Source: Synechococcus sp. A15-62 (GTDB taxonomy: Bacteria; Cyanobacteriota; Cyanobacteriia; PCC-6307; Cyanobiaceae). Taken from it: a stretch of 64,000 nt of DNA. The notes below the pieces were generated by a model that was not told the DNA's origin, made no database searches, and saw nothing but the letters and a program-made list of their open reading frames with translations. A program made the translations under genes and the position numbers. Shown here in pieces: positions 17,715 through 25,942 of the stretch (position 1 is the first letter of the stretch; the number at the start of each line of letters is the position of its first letter). The stretch is from assembly GCF_014280075.1 (NCBI RefSeq), contig NZ_CP047950.1:806001-870000 (forward strand). The letters are read 5' to 3'.

Positions 17715-18778
17715 TGTGGGAGCTCTGGATGCGGCGGGCCCTGGCCCTGGCCGCCCTTGCTGAAGGCCACACCAGCCCCAACCCCCTTGTGGGGGCCGTG
17801 GTTCTTGATCGCGAAGGCCGCCTTGTGGGCGAAGGCTTTCATGCGCGGACTGGAGACGCCCATGCCGAGGTGGGTGCGTTGCGGCAGGCCGGGGATGCGG
17901 CCCGGGGCGGAACCCTTGTGGTCACCCTTGAACCCTGCTGCCACCACGGCCGCACGCCCCCCTGCAGTGAGGCGGTGCTGCGGGCAGGCATTGGCCGCGT
18001 TGTGATCGCCCTGGAGGATCCCGATCCCCGGGTGGATGGGGGCGGCATCCGTCAGCTGAGGCAGGCGGGGCTGGAGGTGATCAGTGGTGTGCTGCGCGAG
18101 GAGGCCCGCCAGCAGAACCGGGCCTTTCTGCACCGTGTTCGCACCGGCCGCCCCTTCGGAATCCTGAAGTGGGCCATGAGCCTGGATGGCCGCACCGCTT
18201 TGCCCAACGGCGCCAGCCAATGGATCAGCGGCCCAACCGCCCGCGATTGGGTGCATCGGCTGCGCAGCGGCATGGATGCCGTAGTGGTTGGGGGCGGCAC
18301 GGTGCGCGGCGATGATCCGCTGCTCACCAGCAGGGGCCGGCGTTCACCGGAACCGCTGCGGGTTGTGCTGAGCCGCAGCTTGGATCTGCCGGATCAGGCC
18401 CAGCTCTGGGACACCGCGGTTGCGCCGACCCTCGTGGCCCACGGGCCCGAGGCTGACCCCCAGCGCTTGCCATCCGGTCCAGAGGGCCTTGGGCTTTCGG
18501 CCTGTGAACCGGAGCAGCTGATGGAGGCCCTGGCGCAACGGGGGTGCAACCAGGTGCTTTGGGAGTGCGGGCCTGAGCTGGCGGCCGCGGCGATCAGGCA
18601 GGGCTGCGTGCAGGAGATTGCGGCAGTGGTGGCTCCGAAGCTGATCGGGGGCATGGCGGCCCGAACCCCCTTAGGGGATCTGAACTTCAACGCCATGGAT
18701 CAGGTGCTGCAGGGGCAGTGGCATCAGAGCGAGCCCATGGGCAACGACTGGTTGTTGCGTTGGCGCTGCGGCAGCTAG
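17714..18778 (+). CDS. ribD: Riboflavin deaminase/reductase RibD
   Basis: 354 residues from the ATG overlapping the upstream TGA. The N-terminal zinc deaminase domain has DAHAEVGALRQAG and LEPCCHHGRTPPCSEAV. The C-terminal reductase has KWAMSLDGRTALPNGASQWI, VVGGGTVRGDDPLLTSR and LWECGPELAAAAI. It converts diaminohydroxyphosphoribosylaminopyrimidine in two steps of riboflavin synthesis and feeds RibF, encoded 11 kb away. It is convergent with the K+ channel gene, 1 base apart. Confidence 0.94.
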   Translation: MWELWMRRALALAALAEGHTSPNPLVGAVVLDREGRLVGEGFHARTGDAHAEVGALRQAGDAARGGTLVVTLEPCCHHGRTPPCSEAVLRAGIGRVVIALEDPDPRVDGGGIRQLRQAGLEVISGVLREEARQQNRAFLHRVRTGRPFGILKWAMSLDGRTALPNGASQWISGPTARDWVHRLRSGMDAVVVGGGTVRGDDPLLTSRGRRSPEPLRVVLSRSLDLPDQAQLWDTAVAPTLVAHGPEADPQRLPSGPEGLGLSACEPEQLMEALAQRGCNQVLWECGPELAAAAIRQGCVQEIAAVVAPKLIGGMAARTPLGDLNFNAMDQVLQGQWHQSEPMGNDWLLRWRCGS

Positions 18779-18779
18779 C

Positions 18780-19508
18780 TCAGCGCTCCCGGCTTTGCCG
18801 ATCGAGGCTGCTGGCGAAGCGGCCGATCAGCACCCCCATCACGGCAGCGAGGTAGAGCGGTCCGGCGACGCTGGTGGCCACACTCACCATCCGTGACAGG
18901 GGGAGCATTGGACTGATGTCTCCGAAGCCAACGGTGGTGAGGCAAACGAAGGCGTAGTAGTTCAGCGCTGAAAAGATGCGGGCGTTGGCCAGAACGCTTG
19001 TATCGCCAACGTTGGCCATTTCCAGGGGTTGAAAGCTGCCTGGCTGAATGGTTTCCAGAGCACTCATCACCAGGCCGGCAGCGAGTCCGATGTGCAGGTA
19101 CCCGGCCGTGGCACCCATCAGCAGCGCCTCGGTGACCCGTCTGGTGTTGGCGAAGCGTGTCACCAGGCGGATCACGCTCCAGCCCACCAGCACACTCCAG
19201 CTCAGGGCCAGCGGCATGCCGCTGTAGATCAGCTCCAGGGGGGTGAGCAGCCAGAGCCACATGGTCACCACGGCCATCAGCCCCAGGCCGCGGTACAGCG
19301 CATCACTCCAATCCGGTGCCTTGCTGCTCCCCACCATCACCTGCGTCAGCAGTAAGGCAACAAGGGTGTAGCCGATGTAGGTCACCCAGTCCAAGCGAGG
19401 AAAGGCGAAGCCCACGGTGGCAATCAGGGTGAAGAGCAACAGCAGCTTCAGCTGCGTGTCATCACGCTGCAGGAGCCGCTGAACCAGACCCACCAGCACC
19501 TTGGCCAC
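18780..19508 (-). CDS. Two-pore-domain-like potassium channel family protein
   Basis: 242 residues with about six hydrophobic segments. The only diagnostic element is a K+ selectivity filter, CLTTVGFGDISPML, near residue 195, preceded by a pore helix (SALNYYAFV) and followed by a final helix (VAGPLYLAAVMGVLIGRF). No regulatory RCK domain. A small membrane-embedded ion channel is likely. Gating and ion are inferred from the filter alone. Confidence 0.75.
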   Translation of the reverse strand: MAKVLVGLVQRLLQRDDTQLKLLLLFTLIATVGFAFPRLDWVTYIGYTLVALLLTQVMVGSSKAPDWSDALYRGLGLMAVVTMWLWLLTPLELIYSGMPLALSWSVLVGWSVIRLVTRFANTRRVTEALLMGATAGYLHIGLAAGLVMSALETIQPGSFQPLEMANVGDTSVLANARIFSALNYYAFVCLTTVGFGDISPMLPLSRMVSVATSVAGPLYLAAVMGVLIGRFASSLDRQSRER

Positions 19509-19556
19509 TGCTGCTGCACCCAGGGTCGGCAGGCATAGACGGCTGTCAAGCCTTGT

Positions 19557-20213
19557 TCAATCCAGCAAGGAGAGTTGCTGGTGCTTGTTTGTAAGGGCAG
19601 CTGGCTTGAGTGCTCTGCAGTCCCATGGTTCTGCTGGTGATGGCGTGAGCATCGGCTCGAGGGCGCGTCGGTGGGCCCCATCACCCGGTTCAAGCCAGAC
19701 GCTCTCCAACCCCTCAGGAATGATCACCGGCATTCGATCGTGCAACGGCGCCACCAGGCTGTTGGGCTGCGTCGTGATCACGCAGCAGGTCTCCACTTCA
19801 CTGCCATCGGGGCCGATCCAGCGGTCCCAGACACCAGCCAGCCAGAACATCTGCCGGTCTTTGCGCTGGATCAGGTGCCCCTTTTCAAAAAAGCCTGTGC
19901 TGGGCAGAAGGCAGCGGTGATGGCGCCATGGCCCGCGAAAGGAGGCTTTCTCTGCAATGGTTTCTGCGCGGGCATTGATAGGTCGCGGCGCCTGCAATGG
20001 ATCCTTGACCCAGCCTGGCAGGAGGCCCCAGAGCATGTGGGAGAGACGGTCTTCACCGTGCTCACGCCGCACCGCCAGCACCGGTTCGTGGGGGCGGATC
20101 AGCTCGCGGGGGGCGTAATGCTCCAGCCAGGCGCTGTCGTCTGGCCGCAACCAGCTGCGCAGCAGCTGCTGCAATTCCGCGCGAGGCGTGTCGAGGCAAT
20201 AGCGACCACACAT
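19557..20213 (-). CDS. SRAP/YedK-type abasic-site response protein
   Basis: 218 residues starting MCGRY, so Cys2 is the expected nucleophile that crosslinks to abasic sites in single-stranded DNA. Other active-site features: PINARAETIAEKASF (Asn), LPSTGFFEKG (Glu) and PLHDRMPVIIP (His). The family (HMCES/YedK) protects abasic sites at replication forks. The usual GFYEW reads GFFEK here, a mild variation. It is divergent from ftsH. Confidence 0.9.
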   Translation of the reverse strand: MCGRYCLDTPRAELQQLLRSWLRPDDSAWLEHYAPRELIRPHEPVLAVRREHGEDRLSHMLWGLLPGWVKDPLQAPRPINARAETIAEKASFRGPWRHHRCLLPSTGFFEKGHLIQRKDRQMFWLAGVWDRWIGPDGSEVETCCVITTQPNSLVAPLHDRMPVIIPEGLESVWLEPGDGAHRRALEPMLTPSPAEPWDCRALKPAALTNKHQQLSLLD

Positions 20214-20297
20214 GGGCAGAAGCTAGGCGCCGTTCGGTTCTTACACCCGTTGATTGCCAGAGATCCCTCGTAGCGTGTCGGAACTCTCAGGCCATCC

Positions 20298-22172
20298 ATG
20301 CCGATCCGCCAGGACGACAACCAGCCGAACCGTCGCTTCGGGATCATCAACCTGGTGCTGATTGGTTTCGGGGTGCTGCTGCTGGCCAGCAGCTTTCTCC
20401 CCAGCAATGGCATGCAGCAGGTGCCGCGGGTGCCCTACTCCCTGTTCATTGATCAGGTGAATGACGGTGCGGTGAAGCGGGCCTTCATCACGCAGGACCA
20501 GATCCGCTACGAGCTGAGTGATCCCGAGGAGGGCACGCCTCCGGTGCTGGCCACCACGCCGATCTTCGATATGGATCTGCCCCAACGCCTCGAGACCAAG
20601 GGCGTTGAATTCGCGGCAGCCCCTCCGAAGAAGCCGAATATTTTCACCACCATCCTTAGTTGGGTGGTGCCGCCCCTGATCTTCATCCTGGTGCTGCAGT
20701 TCTTCGCTCGTCGCTCGATGGGCGGTGGTGCACAGGGGGCGTTGAGCTTCACAAAGAGCAAGGCCAAGGTGTACGTACCCGATGAGGAGTCGCGGATCAC
20801 TTTCGCCGACGTGGCGGGTGTGGATGAAGCGAAGCAGGAACTTACTGAGATCGTTGACTTTCTCAAGCGCCCTGAGCGGTACGCCGAGATCGGTGCTCGC
20901 ATCCCCAAGGGTGTGCTATTGGTCGGACCTCCCGGCACTGGTAAGACCCTTCTTTCCAAGGCCGTGGCTGGTGAAGCCGAAGTGCCCTTCTTCATTATTT
21001 CCGGCTCGGAGTTCGTTGAACTCTTCGTTGGTGCCGGTGCTGCACGGGTCCGCGACCTGTTCGAGGAAGCCAAGAAAAAAGCGCCCTGCATCATTTTTAT
21101 CGACGAACTCGACGCCATCGGCAAGAGCCGTTCAGGGTCCATGGGCGTTGTCGGCGGCAACGACGAACGGGAGCAGACCCTCAACCAGCTGCTCACCGAG
21201 ATGGATGGTTTCACCGCCCAGGACAAGCCGGTGATCGTTCTGGCAGCGACCAACCAGCCCGAGGTGCTGGATGCTGCCTTGCTGCGTCCAGGCCGCTTCG
21301 ACCGGCAAGTGCTGGTGGACCGTCCGGACCTCTCCGGCCGCAAGACCATCCTCGAGATCTACGCCAAGAAGGTGAAGCTTGCTGCAGGCGTAGACCTCGA
21401 CAGCGTGGCTCAGGCCACTAGCGGCTTCGCTGGAGCTGATCTCGCCAACCTGGTGAATGAAGCTGCCCTGCTCGCAGCCCGTGCCCAGCGCACCAGCGTT
21501 GAGCAGCAGGACCTCGGTGAAGCGATCGAGCGTGTTGTGGCCGGTCTGGAGAAGAAGAGCCGCGTTCTTCAGGACGATGAGAAGAAGGTGGTGGCTTATC
21601 ACGAGGTGGGCCACGCGATCGTGGGCCATCTCATGCCTGGCGGCAGCAAGGTGGCCAAGATCTCGATCGTGCCCCGCGGCATGAGCGCCCTGGGCTACAC
21701 CCTGCAGCTGCCTACCGAAGAACGTTTCCTCAACTCCAAGGAGGAACTCCAGGGCCAGATCGCCACGCTTCTGGGGGGTCGCTCGGCTGAGGAGATCGTC
21801 TTCGGCAAAATCACCACGGGTGCTGCCAACGACCTGCAGCGGGCCACCGATCTGGCTGAGCAGATGGTTGGCACCTACGGCATGAGCGACACCCTGGGGC
21901 CCCTGGCCTACGACAAGCAGGGCGGTGGCCGTTTCCTTGGTGGGGGCAACAACCCACGCCGCTCGGTGAGTGATGCCACGGCCCAGGCCATTGATAAGGA
22001 AGTCCGCGGGCTGGTGGATCAGGCCCACGACGACGCCCTCTCGATCCTGCGCGAGAACATGGCGCTGCTCGAGACGATCGCCCAGAAGATCCTTGAAAAA
22101 GAAGTGATCGAGGGGGATGACCTCAAGCAGATGCTTGAGGCGAGTGTGCTGCCGTCGGGTGTGACCGCTTGA
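20298..22172 (+). CDS. ftsH: ATP-dependent zinc metalloprotease FtsH
   Basis: 624 residues. Two membrane helices (about 16-36 and 117-138) flank a lumenal or periplasmic domain. The AAA domain has [23 protein letters not shown] (Walker A), [11 protein letters not shown] (Walker B) and [14 protein letters not shown]. The zinc protease has [10 protein letters not shown] (HExxH). The '[13 protein letters not shown]' linker and overall length resemble the thylakoid-type FtsH of cyanobacteria involved in photosystem II repair. Which of the paralogues (FtsH1-4) this is cannot be settled here. Confidence 0.94.
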   Translation: MPIRQDDNQPNRRFGIINLVLIGFGVLLLASSFLPSNGMQQVPRVPYSLFIDQVNDGAVKRAFITQDQIRYELSDPEEGTPPVLATTPIFDMDLPQRLETKGVEFAAAPPKKPNIFTTILSWVVPPLIFILVLQFFARRSMGGGAQGALSFTKSKAKVYVPDEESRITFADVAGVDEAKQELTEIVDFLKRPERYAEIGARIPKGVLLVGPPGTGKTLLSKAVAGEAEVPFFIISGSEFVELFVGAGAARVRDLFEEAKKKAPCIIFIDELDAIGKSRSGSMGVVGGNDEREQTLNQLLTEMDGFTAQDKPVIVLAATNQPEVLDAALLRPGRFDRQVLVDRPDLSGRKTILEIYAKKVKLAAGVDLDSVAQATSGFAGADLANLVNEAALLAARAQRTSVEQQDLGEAIERVVAGLEKKSRVLQDDEKKVVAYHEVGHAIVGHLMPGGSKVAKISIVPRGMSALGYTLQLPTEERFLNSKEELQGQIATLLGGRSAEEIVFGKITTGAANDLQRATDLAEQMVGTYGMSDTLGPLAYDKQGGGRFLGGGNNPRRSVSDATAQAIDKEVRGLVDQAHDDALSILRENMALLETIAQKILEKEVIEGDDLKQMLEASVLPSGVTA

Positions 22173-22217
22173 CGGCAGCGGGCCTCATCCCCGATAACAG
22201 TCCTTTGAACCGTCGCG

Positions 22218-23174
22218 ATGGCTACCGCTTCTGCGGGCGTTGCTGCAGTCCTCTCTCCGCTGTGTGGACGTGACTTCCTTTCCTCAGCGGATTGCTCCGC
22301 TGGCGAAACAGCAGCGTTGCTGGACCTGGCTGCACAACTGAAGAGCGGCGATCGTCGAATCGATCTCGGCAATCGCGTGCTGGGTCTGATCTTCAGCAAG
22401 GCCTCCACCCGAACCCGTGTGAGTTTTCAGGTGGCCATGGCTCGCCTCGGCGGCCAGACGGTGGACCTCAACCCTTCCGTCACCCAGCTCGGCCGCGGTG
22501 AGCCGCTGGAGGACACGGCCCGGGTTCTCAGCCGTTACTGCGACGTGCTGGCGATTCGCACCTTCGCTCAGCAGGAACTGGTGGACTATGCCCACTGGGC
22601 CTCGGTGCCGGTGATCAATGCCCTCACCGATCTGGAGCATCCCTGCCAGGCCCTGGCGGACTTCCTCACCATGCGGGAAGCCCATGGCGCGCTTCCTGGC
22701 CAGACCTTGGCCTATGTGGGCGATGGCAACAATGTTGCCCATTCCCTGATGCTTTGCGGCGCGTTGCTGGGGGTGAATGTTCGGATCGGTTGCCCTGAGG
22801 GCTTCGAGCCGTTGCCGGGCGTGCTTGAACAGGCCCAATCCCTGGCGCAGCATGGTGCCTCGATTGAGGTGGTAACCGATCCCCGTGAGGCGGTGGCGGG
22901 TGCCCAGGCCATTTACACCGATGTCTGGGCCTCCATGGGCCAGGAGGCCGAACAAGCGCAGCGGGAGCAGGCCTTTGCTGGGTTCTGTGTGAATGAAACC
23001 CTGATGGAGCAGGCGGCAGCCGATGCGATCGTTCTGCACTGCCTGCCGGCCCACCGTGGTGAGGAGATCAGCGCTGAGGTGATGGAGGGCAGGGCGAGCC
23101 GCATCTTTGATCAGGCGGAAAACCGCCTGCATGCCCAGCAGGCTCTGTTGGCTGCGTTGATGGGTGGTCTGTGA
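22218..23174 (+). CDS. argF: Ornithine carbamoyltransferase
   Basis: 318 residues. Carbamoyl-phosphate site FSKASTRTRVSFQVAM, HPCQALADFLTM, ornithine/His segment YVGDGNNVAHSLM, TDVWASMGQE and the conserved HCLPAHRGEEI. It makes citrulline in arginine synthesis. It follows ftsH by about 45 bases, and its stop overlaps the GTG start of the next small gene. Confidence 0.94.
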   Translation: MATASAGVAAVLSPLCGRDFLSSADCSAGETAALLDLAAQLKSGDRRIDLGNRVLGLIFSKASTRTRVSFQVAMARLGGQTVDLNPSVTQLGRGEPLEDTARVLSRYCDVLAIRTFAQQELVDYAHWASVPVINALTDLEHPCQALADFLTMREAHGALPGQTLAYVGDGNNVAHSLMLCGALLGVNVRIGCPEGFEPLPGVLEQAQSLAQHGASIEVVTDPREAVAGAQAIYTDVWASMGQEAEQAQREQAFAGFCVNETLMEQAAADAIVLHCLPAHRGEEISAEVMEGRASRIFDQAENRLHAQQALLAALMGGL

Positions 23175-23494
23175 CCGTGATCCACCGCTGGTTTGTGCCT
23201 TTGATCGTCACCGCCCATGCGGTGGCAGCGTCAGCGGATCAGGCCACCGATAAACATCAGCAGAGCACCATTGCCCGATGGACGGCAGAGAAAATCTGTG
23301 AGATGGGTGTGGATGCCTTCTATGCGTTGCCGGATCCAGAGCTCAAAACCATGTTTGAGGACGACACCTCGATGCGTTACGAGGATGTACCCACCGCACC
23401 GAATGATCAGGAAAAGTCCCGCATCACGGGGCAGTTGATGGGATATCTCATGGCGGCCTGTCCGCAACAGCTTGAGTCCTACAAAAACCGCTGA
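23171..23494 (+). CDS. Hypothetical protein, 107 residues
   Basis: GTG start overlapping the argF stop (GTGA). The N-terminal hydrophobic stretch (HRWFVPLIVTAHAVAASADQ) could be a signal peptide. The remainder is acidic and helical (WTAEKICEMGVDAFYALPDPELKTMFED) with a C-terminal Cys. No family recognised. The coupling to argF suggests cotranscription. Confidence 0.6.
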   Translation: MTVIHRWFVPLIVTAHAVAASADQATDKHQQSTIARWTAEKICEMGVDAFYALPDPELKTMFEDDTSMRYEDVPTAPNDQEKSRITGQLMGYLMAACPQQLESYKNR

Positions 23495-23505
23495 AGAGCA
23501 TCGCG

Positions 23506-23730
23506 ATGCGCAAGGAACGCTGCTGGGTCTGGTTCAAAGGTGGACTCTCTGAGCAGGGGCATTGGATGTCGGGCTGGGTGGCCAGCACAACTGAGGAGCC
23601 GGGGCTGTTGATTGAGCATCCCGGTTACGTCACCTGCCGGGTTCCGGAATGGCGTGTGGTGTTCAAGGAGCCCAAAGACCTGAACCTGGCGCCGAGCATT
23701 CCCGATGCTGCGGTGTGGAAAGTGATTTGA
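23506..23730 (+). CDS. Hypothetical protein, 74 residues
   Basis: Starts MRKERCWVWFKGGLSEQGHWMSG and is rich in Trp and beta-prone sequence (LLIEHPGYVTCRVPEWRVVF). It lies 11 bases after the previous gene and upstream of lexA. The sequence reads as a genuine small soluble protein, but no family is recognised. Confidence 0.55.
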   Translation: MRKERCWVWFKGGLSEQGHWMSGWVASTTEEPGLLIEHPGYVTCRVPEWRVVFKEPKDLNLAPSIPDAAVWKVI

Positions 23731-23764
23731 ACTGAGCCTGCGCTTGCGGCACACGGCAAGGAAC

Positions 23765-23778
23765 GGTACAAATGTATT
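23765..23778 (+). promoter_or_regulatory. Candidate LexA box
   Basis: GGTACAAATGTATT matches the cyanobacterial LexA operator consensus RGTACNNNDGTWCB at all but one position (T for the last C). It lies 20 bases before the chosen GTG start of lexA, so it would overlap the promoter or leader and give autorepression. Its position also argues against the longer reading frame that would make it coding. Confidence 0.6.
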
Positions 23779-23797
23779 GCCCGAACCTTTTCTTGCG

Positions 23798-24421
23798 GTG
23801 ACCCGTGCCCCCCAGGAGCCCCTCACCACTGCTCAGCAAGAGCTGTACGACTGGCTAGCGGACTACATCGGCACCCATCGCCACAGCCCTTCCATTCGCC
23901 AGATGATGCAGGCGATGGGATTGCGCTCTCCTGCGCCGATCCAGAGCCGGTTGCGCCATCTTCAGCAGAAGGGATGGATCACCTGGCAGGAAGGCCAGGC
24001 GCGCACCTTGCAGCTTCTAGGCGACATGGTCGGCGCTGCGGGGATCCCTGTGCTGGGCGCCGTTGCCGCCGGTGGCCTAGTGACGGCTTTTGATGATGTT
24101 CAGGAGCATCTCGACCTGGCGCCGGTGCTGGAGACCCGTGGCCTGTTTGCCTTGACGGTGAACGGTGACTCGATGGTCGACTCCCACATCGCCGATGGTG
24201 ATGTGGTGTTGATGGAGCCGGTGCAGGATCCCCAGCGGCTGCGCAACGGCACGGTGGTGAGTGCTCTGGTGGCCGGCAGTGGCACCACGCTCAAGCATTT
24301 CCATCGCCAGGGGGCGACGGTGGTTCTCGAAGCTGCCAACCCCGCCTATCAACCGATTGAGCTCCCCGCCGAACAGGTGGAGGTGCAGGGTCGCTTGGTT
24401 GCCGTGTGGCGGCAGGTCTGA
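23798..24421 (+). CDS. lexA: LexA repressor
   Basis: 207 residues from GTG 23798; a frame extending to 23744 would place the LexA box inside coding sequence. N-terminal winged helix (LTTAQQELYDWLADYI, HRHSPSIRQMMQAMGLRSPAPIQSRLRHL). C-terminal S24 autoprotease with GAVAAGG cleavage region (Ala-Gly context), VNGDSMVDSHIADGDVVL (catalytic Ser) and the Lys in GTTLKHF. It should repress DNA-damage genes and be cleaved with RecA. Confidence 0.9.
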   Translation: MTRAPQEPLTTAQQELYDWLADYIGTHRHSPSIRQMMQAMGLRSPAPIQSRLRHLQQKGWITWQEGQARTLQLLGDMVGAAGIPVLGAVAAGGLVTAFDDVQEHLDLAPVLETRGLFALTVNGDSMVDSHIADGDVVLMEPVQDPQRLRNGTVVSALVAGSGTTLKHFHRQGATVVLEAANPAYQPIELPAEQVEVQGRLVAVWRQV

Positions 24422-24481
24422 GGATCTCGCGGTGTAAGCTGTGAAACGACAACGGCGGCTCTGAAGCCTCCACGTCGACAT

Positions 24482-24554
24482 GGGGCCATAGCTCAGCTGG
24501 TAGAGCACCTGCATGGCATGCAGGGGGTCAGGAGTTCGAGTCTCCTTGGCTCCA
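24482..24554 (+). tRNA. tRNA-Ala (anticodon GGC)
   Basis: Complete 73-base cloverleaf: acceptor GGGGCCA pairing with TGGCTCC plus discriminator A, D-arm GCTC...GAGC, anticodon stem CCTGC/GCAGG with loop ATGGCAT (anticodon GGC), and T-arm AGGAG-TTCGAGT-CTCCT. No CCA is encoded. Its 3' 46 bases are part of the left attachment repeat of the integrated element that follows. Confidence 0.95.
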
Positions 24555-24556
24555 TT
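24509..24556 (+). repeat. Left attachment site (attL) inside tRNA-Ala
   Basis: 48 bases from the anticodon stem through the 3' end of the tRNA and two further T's, repeated exactly at 33274-33321. Before and after the repeat the two copies diverge at once. This is the classical footprint of tyrosine-recombinase integration into the 3' half of a tRNA gene, with the tRNA reconstituted at the left end. Confidence 0.9.
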
Positions 24557-24583
24557 GGGATCTCACCAATCCAGTGAGATGAG

Positions 24584-24656
24584 TTAGGGGGAAAGCTAGG
24601 GGGATTTGACCCCAAGCTCTCCCCCTTTCTTGTGTCTTGAACGCCAATCCCCCTAG
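24584..24656. repeat. Left arm-type AGGGGG repeats
   Basis: Three copies of a short motif lie just inside attL: TTAGGGGGAAA at 24584-24594, CTAGGGGGATTT at 24596-24607 and, inverted, AATCCCCCTAG at 24646-24656. The 12-mer at 24596 recurs exactly at 33151 near attR. Paired arm sites at both ends are expected for the N-terminal domain of tyrosine integrases. A perfect ATCTCAC/GTGAGAT inverted repeat (24560-24580) lies between these and attL. Confidence 0.6.
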
Positions 24657-24708
24657 CGCTTGGGGGGAGGTGTGCTTATGACAGGTCCAGATCTTCGCCA
24701 TGTAAGAG

Positions 24709-24894
24709 ATGCTCACCTTGGCGCGGATTTACACCTATTCGAAGACTGACCTGGGTGACGAAAAATTTGAGTTGATAGAGGTCGAGCACGATCATCTCGA
24801 TAAAACTGTGGAGTCTTTGGTTCGAAATGGGTATGAGCTCATGCCAGAAGGAATAACTCCTGAGAAGTACATCGACCACATCGTTGAAGTGTGA
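24709..24894 (+). CDS. Element-encoded hypothetical protein, 61 residues
   Basis: ATG 24709; MLTLARIYTYSKTDLGDEKF, then acidic sequence with FELIEVEHDHLDKTVESLVRNGYELMP. No recognised family. The stop overlaps the GTG start of the next gene, so the two are translationally coupled. Base composition is visibly less GC-rich than in the host genes to the left. Confidence 0.5.
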   Translation: MLTLARIYTYSKTDLGDEKFELIEVEHDHLDKTVESLVRNGYELMPEGITPEKYIDHIVEV

Positions 24895-25088
24895 AGGGGA
24901 TTGTGGGCGAAGTGCTCAAAGGTGTTGTTTTTACGGCCATAGGTGCTGCTCTATTTGCGGCAAATCCCAGAGTTGGTACTGCCGGTGGGCCTTACCTTTT
25001 TAGTTGTACCGCAGGATTAGGCCTTCGTTGGGACTCTTCTGAAAATAGGTTGCGTGTGATGGACAAACTCCAATGCCCTGCTGACTAA
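24891..25088 (+). CDS. Element-encoded hypothetical membrane-associated protein, 65 residues
   Basis: GTG start within the GTGA overlap at 24891. A hydrophobic N-terminal segment (VGEVLKGVVFTAIGAALFAA) could be a signal or membrane anchor. It is followed by a short tail with two Cys (LFSCTAG, KLQCPAD), compatible with a secreted disulfide. Function unknown. Confidence 0.5.
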   Translation: MKGIVGEVLKGVVFTAIGAALFAANPRVGTAGGPYLFSCTAGLGLRWDSSENRLRVMDKLQCPAD

Positions 25089-25123
25089 ACAGCTCGGAAG
25101 CGACTTTTACAAGCTGTTAGGTA

Positions 25124-25152
25124 TTGACAGCTTTAGATGTGGTGTTTAAGTT
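25124..25152 (+). promoter_or_regulatory. Candidate sigma70-type promoter
   Basis: TTGACA at 25124-25129, a 17-base spacer, and TAAGTT at 25147-25152. It is oriented toward the gene at 25282 and the replication genes that follow. The -35 is perfect and the -10 is weak. Called by eye. Confidence 0.4.
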
Positions 25153-25156
25153 GTAG

Positions 25157-25175
25157 TCACCACAATTCATGGTGA
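25157..25175. promoter_or_regulatory. Palindromic operator candidate
   Basis: TCACCA, 7 bases, TGGTGA: a perfect inverted repeat placed 4 bases after the proposed -10, where the transcription start would be. A repressor bound here would block the rightward promoter of the element. No repressor gene is firmly identified, although the excisionase-like protein at 25574 is a DNA-binding candidate. Confidence 0.35.
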
Positions 25176-25281
25176 TCGCGCGAATAAGGCTCGCGTCCAC
25201 CGTTGCTACCGGTCCGACCGGAAGTATGACCCCCTTCAGTGACAGATGAGTGGTGCTGTTAACAAGTTCTTTCCTTCTTAG

Positions 25282-25611
25282 ATGGCAAAGAAACGGCACC
25301 TGGCCAAGCGTATTGGCGAGTTGAAAGGTCAGCCGATCAATATTCCAGATTCGATGCTTTCTGATGAGCGACCTGTTGAAATCAATGTGGTAGCTGATAA
25401 CGGTGAGATTTTAAGAAAGTCTTTTCCGAGAACTGCGTCGGGCTGGAAGTCGGCGATTGAGTTTGGCTTAAACGATCTGGCCTTCAGGGAGGCAATGCTT
25501 TCTGGCGGTCAATACGTTCCAAAATGGTTCCGTAAATTTGCCATTGCAGAAGGATATATTTCGGAGACCTCCAATGAGCACAACATGGCTGAAAACACGC
25601 CCAGCATCTGA
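25282..25611 (+). CDS. Element-encoded hypothetical protein, 109 residues
   Basis: ATG 25282. Basic N-terminus (MAKKRHLAKRIGELKGQP), then DERPVEINVVADNGEILRKSF and a helical C-terminal half (WKSAIEFGLNDLAFREAMLSGG, VPKWFRKFAIAEGYI). No family recognised. Its 3' end overlaps the start of the excisionase-like gene by 38 bases in another frame. Confidence 0.55.
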   Translation: MAKKRHLAKRIGELKGQPINIPDSMLSDERPVEINVVADNGEILRKSFPRTASGWKSAIEFGLNDLAFREAMLSGGQYVPKWFRKFAIAEGYISETSNEHNMAENTPSI

Positions 25612-25882
25612 AGCGCTGGGTTGCTCTCCTGAGCATCTGAAACGACAACGCGATATTTACGGTGGATTTTTAGAAGCAGGCGTTCACTACAACCTTGGTT
25701 CCAGCGTTACTGCTGCGATCACCTGGGATGTGGAGAAGTGTCGTGCTGCTTTTCACCATCGCGGTCAAAAAGTGCGATTCAAGAGTGCACTCTTAGCACA
25801 ACAAGGAGACAAAAAAAGTCACGCTTTGCCTGTACAGCAGAGTGAAAACGACCCCAGCTTTTTGTGCGCCGGAGAAAAGTAA
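25574..25882 (+). CDS. Excisionase/AlpA-like DNA-binding protein
   Basis: 102 residues from ATG 25574 (MSTTWLKTRPASEALGCSPE). The N-terminal 40 residues look like the winged-helix of small recombination-directionality factors: an ALGCSPEHLKRQRD recognition-helix region followed by a 'LEAGVHYNLG' wing. The C-terminal half is polar and unassigned. In this setting it could direct excision or act as a transcriptional switch. The longer frame from 25538 is less likely. Confidence 0.5.
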   Translation: MSTTWLKTRPASEALGCSPEHLKRQRDIYGGFLEAGVHYNLGSSVTAAITWDVEKCRAAFHHRGQKVRFKSALLAQQGDKKSHALPVQQSENDPSFLCAGEK

Positions 25883-25942
25883 AAAGGCCGAGCCGCTAAC
25901 TCGACCACTGCAAACCTGACCCCGAATTGAGTCATCGTCATT

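Noticed and set aside
24560..24580. Terminator directly after tRNA-Ala
   Set aside because: ATCTCAC/GTGAGAT forms a perfect stem but has no T tract; the T-tailed hairpin lies beyond attR instead.
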